A DNA stretch of 64,000 nucleotides, from contig JADJEF010000018.1 of NCBI GenBank assembly GCA_016702335.1, positions 682,001 to 746,000 on the forward strand, given 5' to 3'. Positions 58,697-64,000 of the stretch are shown piece after piece. Each line of letters starts with the position of its first letter. The stretch's first letter is position 1. The position numbers and the translations under genes are program-made. The notes beneath the pieces are model-generated. The model was not told where the DNA came from. It searched no databases and saw only the letters and a program-made list of their open reading frames with translations. Source of the stretch: Rhodocyclaceae bacterium (GTDB taxonomy: Bacteria > Pseudomonadota > Gammaproteobacteria > Burkholderiales > Rhodocyclaceae).

Positions 58697-58870
58697 TTTT
58701 TCTCCTCAGTCCGCAGTCAAATATTCCTCCGAAGTATGAACCGGAGGCGCACGGTCACCAGTTTTCCTTCTTGACAAAAGTGTCCTCAGAAGCAAAACAA
58801 TTGGTCTATCCTCCCGCCATTATCCTTGGCAGATAAGTACCCCTACTTCTTTTCAGACAGGACAACACCG

Positions 58871-60328
58871 ATGAACGCGCCATTGACCGCCACCTCCACC
58901 ATCAACGTTCCTGAGGCCATGGCCAGTTGTTTTGCGCGCCAAAAGTCGTCATACCACGCCGCGCCAGAGCCGTCTTACGAGCAGCGTCGTGAGGATTTGC
59001 TTAACCTCAAGCGCCTGGTGGTAGAGAATCGCGAGGCCATATTAGAGGCCATCAACAAGGACTACACCAACCGCTCGAACTTTGAGAGCCTGTTCGCCGA
59101 GTACTTTGTGGTGCTCGAGGAAATCCAGAGCAACCTCAAGCACCTGAAGCAGTGGATGCGCCCTCAGCGACGGAAGATCGACATGATGGTGTACCCCACC
59201 TCGCGCAATCGCGTGAAGCCTCAGCCCTTGGGCATTATCGGGATCATCGTGCCATGGAACTTCCCGCTCAACTTGTCCTTATGCCCGCTTGCCGCGGCAT
59301 TTTCAGCGGGCAATCGCGCCATGGTGAAAATGTCAGAGAACTCTGAAAACTTGGCGCAGTTGCTGATCGCATTGACCCCAAAATATTTCTCCCCCGACAA
59401 GTTGCAGTTTTTCTCCGATGCCGGAGGAACCGGCCCGGCGTTTTCTTCGCTGCCCTTTGACCATATGTTCTTTACTGGCTCCGGGCAAACAGGCCGCGCT
59501 GTAATGGCCAGTTGCGCGAAAAACCTTACGCCAGTAACGCTGGAACTGGGTGGCAAATCACCGGCTATCGTCTGCCCTGACTTCCCGGTCGAAACCGCTG
59601 TCGATCGTATTTTGTGGGTCAAGGGTTTCAACTGCGGCCAGATCTGCACCAACGTTGACTACGTTTTTCTGCCTGCCGGAAAAGAAGAAGCGTTTATTGC
59701 CGAGGCGAAAAAGGTCATAGCAAACCGCTACCCGGACATCAACGGCAAGGATTACACGTCGATCATTGATGACCGCTCCTACCAGCGTCTGCAGGCCACG
59801 CTCGACGATGCGGTTGCCAAAGGTGCCCGGGTTATCAACCTGTTTGAAGGGCAAACGCCCGATCGCGCACAGCGAAAGTTCCCGCTTACTTTGGTGTTCA
59901 ACGTCAATGACGACATGGACATCATGCAACGCGAAATATTTGGCCCGTTGCTACCCGTGAAGACCTATAGCTCACGAGAAGAAGTGGCGGCCTACGTGAA
60001 TAGAGGTGATCGCCCTCTGGCGCTTTACCCCTTCAGCCACGACGGTGAGACCCAAGACTATTACATCACCCACATCATGTCGGGCGGTGTCAGCGTCAAC
60101 AACACCCTGCTTCACGTCGCACAGCATGACATGCCCTTTGGTGGCGTTGGCGGATCGGGAATGGGTCACTACCATGGCTTCGAAGGTTTCCAGACCTTCT
60201 CCAAGCTTCGACCGATCTACTATCAGGGGCCATTTGTGGCCGCCAAAATGATGCTGCCGCCCTATAACAAGGCGGGTTGGCTGAACCCCATGAAGCTCCT
60301 TAACCTGCTGATCAAAATCAAGACCTGA
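58871..60328 (+). CDS. Coniferyl-aldehyde-dehydrogenase-like aldehyde dehydrogenase
   Basis: NAD(P)-dependent aldehyde dehydrogenase of the class-3/coniferyl type. The 485-residue protein has GIIGIIVPWNFPLNLSLCPLAAAFSAGN, FFTGSGQTGRAV, TLELGGKSPAIVCPDF with the catalytic Glu, and the catalytic Cys in KGFNCGQICTNVDYVFLP. Two hydrophobic C-terminal segments are typical of the membrane-associated class-3 group (PPYNKAGWLNPMKLLNLL). ATG 58871 begins MNAPLTATST; the 58826 start lies in the promoter region. It would oxidise fatty or aromatic aldehydes, and a terminator follows. Confidence 0.9.
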   Translation: MNAPLTATSTINVPEAMASCFARQKSSYHAAPEPSYEQRREDLLNLKRLVVENREAILEAINKDYTNRSNFESLFAEYFVVLEEIQSNLKHLKQWMRPQRRKIDMMVYPTSRNRVKPQPLGIIGIIVPWNFPLNLSLCPLAAAFSAGNRAMVKMSENSENLAQLLIALTPKYFSPDKLQFFSDAGGTGPAFSSLPFDHMFFTGSGQTGRAVMASCAKNLTPVTLELGGKSPAIVCPDFPVETAVDRILWVKGFNCGQICTNVDYVFLPAGKEEAFIAEAKKVIANRYPDINGKDYTSIIDDRSYQRLQATLDDAVAKGARVINLFEGQTPDRAQRKFPLTLVFNVNDDMDIMQREIFGPLLPVKTYSSREEVAAYVNRGDRPLALYPFSHDGETQDYYITHIMSGGVSVNNTLLHVAQHDMPFGGVGGSGMGHYHGFEGFQTFSKLRPIYYQGPFVAAKMMLPPYNKAGWLNPMKLLNLLIKIKT

Positions 60329-60381
60329 TACACCGATCCGGGTGCGGTTATTCCGCCTGAAGATTGGACTATCCTGCACAG

Positions 60382-60411
60382 GCCGGCCCCGACTCTCGGG
60401 CCGGCTTTTTT
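60382..60411 (+). terminator. Rho-independent terminator after the aldehyde dehydrogenase gene
   Basis: GCCGGCCC and GGGCCGGC form a perfect eight-base stem with an eight-base loop, followed by six T. Confidence 0.85.
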
Positions 60412-60466
60412 GCTTACTGACACGCCCAAAATCGCCCCCCCACCCCACCCCGCACTCCCGAAAATC

Positions 60467-61525
60467 GTGTCCGCTGCACCACTGATCCTCGTCATCCCCG
60501 GACTGAGCCTGCCGGCACAGATGCTGCATGACCTGAGCTTTGACCTCCACCTGCCCGGATTGAGCCGACTGCTAAGCGAAGGCGCGCTAGATAGCGCTGA
60601 TTTGTCGGCGGACGTGCAGCCACTTTTTCAAGCGCTGCTTCGACCTGACCAGATCGCTCCCGCCGCGCCGCTTCGCCTCCTCGGTCTCGGTCACCCGCCT
60701 GCGCAAGACCACTGGCTTTGCCTGGACCCGGTTAGTTTGCATTTTCGCGAGCGCTCGGTTGTGGTCAGGGACCCCAGCAGCCTGGCCCTTGAGATCGGCG
60801 AAGCACAGGCATTGCTTGAAACGGTAAGCCCGGTTTTCTCCGAGTTTGGCGAATTGAGTTGCACCGAGCCCAGGTACTGGCATTTACGCATGAACACGCC
60901 GCCGCCCGAGTTTCCTTCCCTGCCGGCGGCGGTCAGCTCACAGAGCAATGTTGGCCTTTGCCCTGACCGCAATTGGCGGCGCGCGCTGAATGAGGCGCAA
61001 ATGCTGCTTCACACCCACCCCGTCAATCTGGCTCGCAACCGGCGAGGGCAGATTGTGGTCAATTCTCTTTGGCCGTGGGGGGGCGGATGTTTAACGAGCG
61101 CTGCGCCCGAAGCCAGCGCGATGCCGGTACTGCACACCGATGATGCACTGCTGCGCGGCTTTGCCCATTGGACCGGTGCCCGAGTCACTGCCGCGCCCGG
61201 CCGCTTTTCCGATGCTTTGCTCATCCAGCCCGAGATTTGCCTGATTGATCTCACCGCCTTGCGCCTGCCGGCCCAAAGTGGTGACGCCATGGGCTGGCGC
61301 GATGCCCTGGCCGGGCTCGACCGAGACTGGTTTGAGCCCCTGCTTTCCGCCCGCGACGGCGGTCAACTACGCCGAAAAATTCACGTTGTCTTTCCGGGAC
61401 GCGAGTCCGCACGCCGCCTGTCCCTGCCAGCCCCAGGCCTCGCGAGCGGTTTTCGACGGCTCTGGGGTGCCCTGCGCAAGCGACCCAACAGCGGCTCACT
61501 CGATCAATTGGCCGAGCCCCTTTGA
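60467..61525 (+). CDS. RpfE-type conserved protein beside recJ
   Basis: The 352-residue protein has no clear enzymatic motif. Recognisable segments are PLILVIPGLSLPAQMLHDLSFDLHLPGLSRLL, PAQDHWLCLDPVSLHFRERSVVV, SEFGELSCTEPRYWHLRM and the VVNSLWPWGGGCL stretch. This matches the RpfE-like family, which sits beside recJ in betaproteobacteria and xanthomonads and resembles the phosphoglycerate mutase-like fold only weakly. No ATG precedes the core; GTG at 60467 is chosen since the TTG at 60410 lies inside the terminator T-run. It is transcribed with recJ, 62 bases apart. Confidence 0.75.
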   Translation: MSAAPLILVIPGLSLPAQMLHDLSFDLHLPGLSRLLSEGALDSADLSADVQPLFQALLRPDQIAPAAPLRLLGLGHPPAQDHWLCLDPVSLHFRERSVVVRDPSSLALEIGEAQALLETVSPVFSEFGELSCTEPRYWHLRMNTPPPEFPSLPAAVSSQSNVGLCPDRNWRRALNEAQMLLHTHPVNLARNRRGQIVVNSLWPWGGGCLTSAAPEASAMPVLHTDDALLRGFAHWTGARVTAAPGRFSDALLIQPEICLIDLTALRLPAQSGDAMGWRDALAGLDRDWFEPLLSARDGGQLRRKIHVVFPGRESARRLSLPAPGLASGFRRLWGALRKRPNSGSLDQLAEPL

Positions 61526-61587
61526 GGCCTGCTCCGGTTGCACCATTGAATCCACTGCGCTCACCGCCCCCCAACTTCCCACCGAAC

Positions 61588-63330
61588 ATGCACTCGCTCA
61601 CATCGCCTGCAGTCCGTCTCAAAGAGCGCCCGGCTCCCACCCGAACCGCCTGGCAGCTTGAGCAGGCAGGCGTCGCGCCGCTGCTTGCGCGACTGTACGC
61701 CGCGCGGGGGGTACGAAGCGCTGACGAACTGGATTCCCGGCTCGGTGCGCTGCTTCCCCCCGATACGCTCAAAGGAATGGATGTTGCCGCCGCACTGCTC
61801 GCCGATCACATCAGCGCGAGTAAGCGGCTCCTTATCGTGGCTGATTACGACTGCGATGGCGCAACCGCGTGTGCCGTAGCGTGGCGCGGCCTGCGGCTGC
61901 TTGGCGTACCCGCAGACAGGCTGGCCTACTTTGTCCCGGATCGCTTCACGCAGGGCTACGGCCTTTCGCCTGAAGTTTCCCGTTGCGCGGCCACATCGGC
62001 CAGCTACGGCGTACCCGACCTGCTCATCACGGTGGACAATGGGATCGCCAGCGTCGAAGGCGTGGCCGAAGCCACGCGATTGGGTATGCAGACCCTGATC
62101 ACCGACCACCACCTGCCCGGCGATCACCTGCCTGCCGCTGCCGCTATCGTCAACCCCAATCAGCCGGGCTGCCGCTTCGGCTCAAAGGCACTGGCCGGCG
62201 TCGGGGTGATGTTCTACCTGCTGCTCGCTACGCGCGCCGAACTGCGCCGGCGCGGCACCTACCAGACAGGGCAGGAGCCCAATCTGGCCACCTTGCTCGA
62301 TCTCGTGACACTGGGAACCGTTGCCGACGTTGTGCCACTTGACCGTAACAACCGCATCCTCGTCACCCAAGGCCTGGCACGCATGCGGATGGGCAAGATG
62401 CAACCCGGTATTGCCGCCCTGTTTCGCATTGCCGGGCGAGAACCGGCACGCGCTGCCTGCTTCGATCTGGGCTTTGCGCTCGGGCCGCGATTGAATGCCG
62501 CCGGCCGGTTGGCCAATATGTCGCTGGGGATTGAGTGCTTGATTACCGACGACCCCGGTCGCGCACTCAACATTGCGCAAGAGCTCGACGCCACCAACAT
62601 CAAGCGCCGCGAGATTGAGTCCGACATGCGCGAAAGTGCTGAGATGCTGCTTGCGGACATTGATGCCGAAGATCGCTCCAGCCTGACGCTGTTTGACCCC
62701 GACTGGCATCAGGGTGTCGTTGGTATTTTGGCCGGGCGGGTCAAGGAGCAAACCCACCGCCCGACCTTCGCCCTTGCGCGCAACGTGCCCGAGGACGGAA
62801 AACTCAAGGGCTCCGGGCGATCGATTCCCGGGCTGCATCTGCGCGATGCGCTCGATTTGGTCTCAAAGCGCAACCCGGATCTATTACTGCGCTTTGGCGG
62901 CCATGCGGCGGCCGCCGGCCTGACGATTCTGGAAGACCGTCTGACCGATTTTGAACAAGCCTTCGAGTCGGTCTGCGATGAGTTGTTGCCAGCAGACGCA
63001 CGCCAACGCACGCTCGATACCGACGGCCCGCTCGAGTCCGGCTTCTTTTCGCTGGACAATGCCCGCCGTCTGCAACAAGAGGTCTGGGGGCAAGCCTTCC
63101 CGGCCCCATTGTTCTGCGACGAGTTTTCTGTACGCAAACAGCGCATTCTCAAGGACAAGCACCTCAAGCTGGTACTGGAGAAATCCGGCCAGACTCACGA
63201 CGCGATCTGCTTCAATTACGCCGGCACCGTGACCGATCGGGTACGTGCGGCCTACACTCTTGATATCAACGAGTGGCAGGGCGTCGAAACAGTACAACTG
63301 CGCATTGCACACATTGAGAACCTGGGCTGA
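61588..63330 (+). CDS. recJ: Single-stranded-DNA-specific exonuclease RecJ
   Basis: 5'-3' exonuclease for single-stranded DNA in repair and recombination. The 580-residue protein has the DHH motifs: VADYDCDGATACAVAWRGL, TVDNGIASVEGVAEA, ITDHHLPGDHLPAAAAIVNPNQ, and the DHHA1 domain with GSGRSIPGLHLRDALDLVSKRNPDLLLRFGGHAAAAGLTI. This is the complete RecJ order. ATG 61588 starts MHSLTSPAVRLKERPAPTRTAW; the frame is open 66 bases further upstream. Length is normal for the family (about 560-580). Confidence 0.95.
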   Translation: MHSLTSPAVRLKERPAPTRTAWQLEQAGVAPLLARLYAARGVRSADELDSRLGALLPPDTLKGMDVAAALLADHISASKRLLIVADYDCDGATACAVAWRGLRLLGVPADRLAYFVPDRFTQGYGLSPEVSRCAATSASYGVPDLLITVDNGIASVEGVAEATRLGMQTLITDHHLPGDHLPAAAAIVNPNQPGCRFGSKALAGVGVMFYLLLATRAELRRRGTYQTGQEPNLATLLDLVTLGTVADVVPLDRNNRILVTQGLARMRMGKMQPGIAALFRIAGREPARAACFDLGFALGPRLNAAGRLANMSLGIECLITDDPGRALNIAQELDATNIKRREIESDMRESAEMLLADIDAEDRSSLTLFDPDWHQGVVGILAGRVKEQTHRPTFALARNVPEDGKLKGSGRSIPGLHLRDALDLVSKRNPDLLLRFGGHAAAAGLTILEDRLTDFEQAFESVCDELLPADARQRTLDTDGPLESGFFSLDNARRLQQEVWGQAFPAPLFCDEFSVRKQRILKDKHLKLVLEKSGQTHDAICFNYAGTVTDRVRAAYTLDINEWQGVETVQLRIAHIENLG

Positions 63331-63376
63331 TATTTTCCGGTCATGCCCTCCGTAGTGTTTTAGAAAGCGATCCATC

Positions 63377-64000
63377 ATGAATCAAACGACTGCGAGATCT
63401 CCCTTCAACTGGCGCAAATGGCTGGCCATCGCGCTAGGCAGCATGCTTGTTGTTCTCGGTTTTCTCTGGCTTGCCCTGCCCGCCATCATTCAGTCGCAGG
63501 CAGAACGCTTCGTACGCGAAAAAACCGGCCATACCCTGAGCATGGCCAAGCCCGAATTCAACCCGCTGGCGCTGCGCCTGCGCGTGGCACAACTGGCGCT
63601 GGCGACCGGGTCAGGGGAGAAACTGGTCGGCTTTGATGAACTATTAATCGATCTTTCCATCGCCAGCGTCGGTCGCGCCGCGATGGTCTTTGATGAAATC
63701 CGACTTGATGGCTTGGATCTGAGTTTCTCTGATCAGGCTGACGGTTCAACCAACTGGGCCCCGCTACTCAACAGCCTGAAGAGCAAGGAACCCGACACCC
63801 AGCCGGCCGGCCCACCGCCACGGCTCGATATTGACCGCCTGGTCATCAGCCGCGCTGCACTGGCCTTTGCCGACCTGCGTGACGGGCGCGATTTCCGTAC
63901 GCGTATCGCCCCCATCGAAATCAGCCTGAGCAACATCAGTACGATGGCCAACGAGCAGGGGCTGATCAACTTTGCGGCCCGGCTCGAAAGCGGGGCCGAA
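63377..64000 (+). CDS. DUF748/AsmA-like protein (5' part, runs off the window end)
   Basis: The visible 208 residues start MNQTTARSPFNWRKWLAIALG, with one N-terminal membrane helix (about 15-33) and then a long beta-rich region (AERFVREKTGHTLSMAKPEFNPLALRLRVAQLAL; GFDELLIDLSIASVGRAAMVFDEIRLDGLDLSF). This matches the DUF748 family, large inner-membrane-anchored periplasmic AsmA-like proteins. The family usually exceeds 1,000 residues, so most of the gene lies outside the window. It is 46 bases after recJ. Confidence 0.85.
   Translation, partial: MNQTTARSPFNWRKWLAIALGSMLVVLGFLWLALPAIIQSQAERFVREKTGHTLSMAKPEFNPLALRLRVAQLALATGSGEKLVGFDELLIDLSIASVGRAAMVFDEIRLDGLDLSFSDQADGSTNWAPLLNSLKSKEPDTQPAGPPPRLDIDRLVISRAALAFADLRDGRDFRTRIAPIEISLSNISTMANEQGLINFAARLESGAE

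Noticed and set aside
1..64000. CRISPR arrays, insertion sequences, prophage
   Set aside because: No regularly spaced repeats, transposase, integrase or phage structural genes were seen. The dispersed repeat is not arranged as an array.

Overview
The window looks like a chromosomal segment of a GC-rich betaproteobacterium, most plausibly Rhodocyclales-like. The placement is inferred from gene order (scpB-scpA-trpS-M50 protease-YciO-PHP; an RpfE-type gene beside recJ), DctPQM/DctSR proteins of betaproteobacterial type and fatty-acid/CoA metabolism; no rRNA or other species marker is present. I see no insertion sequence, phage module or CRISPR array.

Layout. 0-5 kb: 5' part of smc, queF, and a two-subunit molybdenum hydroxylase (IorA/IorB type) whose large subunit is broken by one in-frame TAA. 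4.9-5.6 kb: two small proteins that share a C-terminal motif. 5.7-11.4 kb: a TRAP transporter (dctMQP) divergent from its sensor kinase and response regulator. 11.6-15.8 kb: a membrane protein, serA, serC, a small EcsC/DUF697-like protein and an HU protein with a histone-H1-like tail. 16-27.8 kb: an eight-gene run on the minus strand holding most of the ethylmalonyl-CoA pathway (lyase-like protein, methylsuccinyl-CoA dehydrogenase, mesaconyl-CoA hydratase, ethylmalonyl-CoA mutase, MeaB, crotonyl-CoA carboxylase/reductase), then a hydrolase and a carrier. The reductase carries an extra C-terminal pair of CBS domains. 28-31 kb: quinone reductase and a large acyl-CoA dehydrogenase. 31-33.3 kb: a toxin-antitoxin-like island of three gene pairs. 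33.8-36 kb: lipoprotein, ECF sigma factor and putative anti-sigma factor. 36-43 kb: the scpB-rluB fusion, scpA, trpS and conserved housekeeping genes. 44-50 kb: tRNA-His and beta-oxidation genes. 51.5-57.2 kb: an unusual chemosensory-like operon. 57.5-64 kb: lldD, an aldehyde dehydrogenase, an RpfE-like gene, recJ and a DUF748 protein that runs off the end.

Two things stand out. First, the 51.5-57.2 kb operon encodes a 7TM-DISM sensor joined to PAS, Hpt and a CheA-type ATPase but no CheW-like domain, a membrane-anchored protein with only the MCP signalling tip, a CheX-like protein, a pseudo-receiver fused to a second CheX-like domain, and a canonical CheY. No CheW, CheR or CheB is present. 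It looks like a self-contained chemotaxis-derived signalling system. Second, a 30-bp dispersed repeat (ATCGCCGT, three variable bases, then RCCAGCGCCGACTTGCGGA) occurs about 13 times, often abutting start or stop codons and several times inside genes, where it is translated in different frames.

The metabolic genes fit together: beta-oxidation and the ethylmalonyl-CoA pathway would let the cell assimilate acetyl-CoA from fatty acids or polyhydroxyalkanoate without the glyoxylate shunt, and the TRAP system and lactate dehydrogenase would bring in and oxidise organic acids. All function calls are read from sequence alone; no database search was run.
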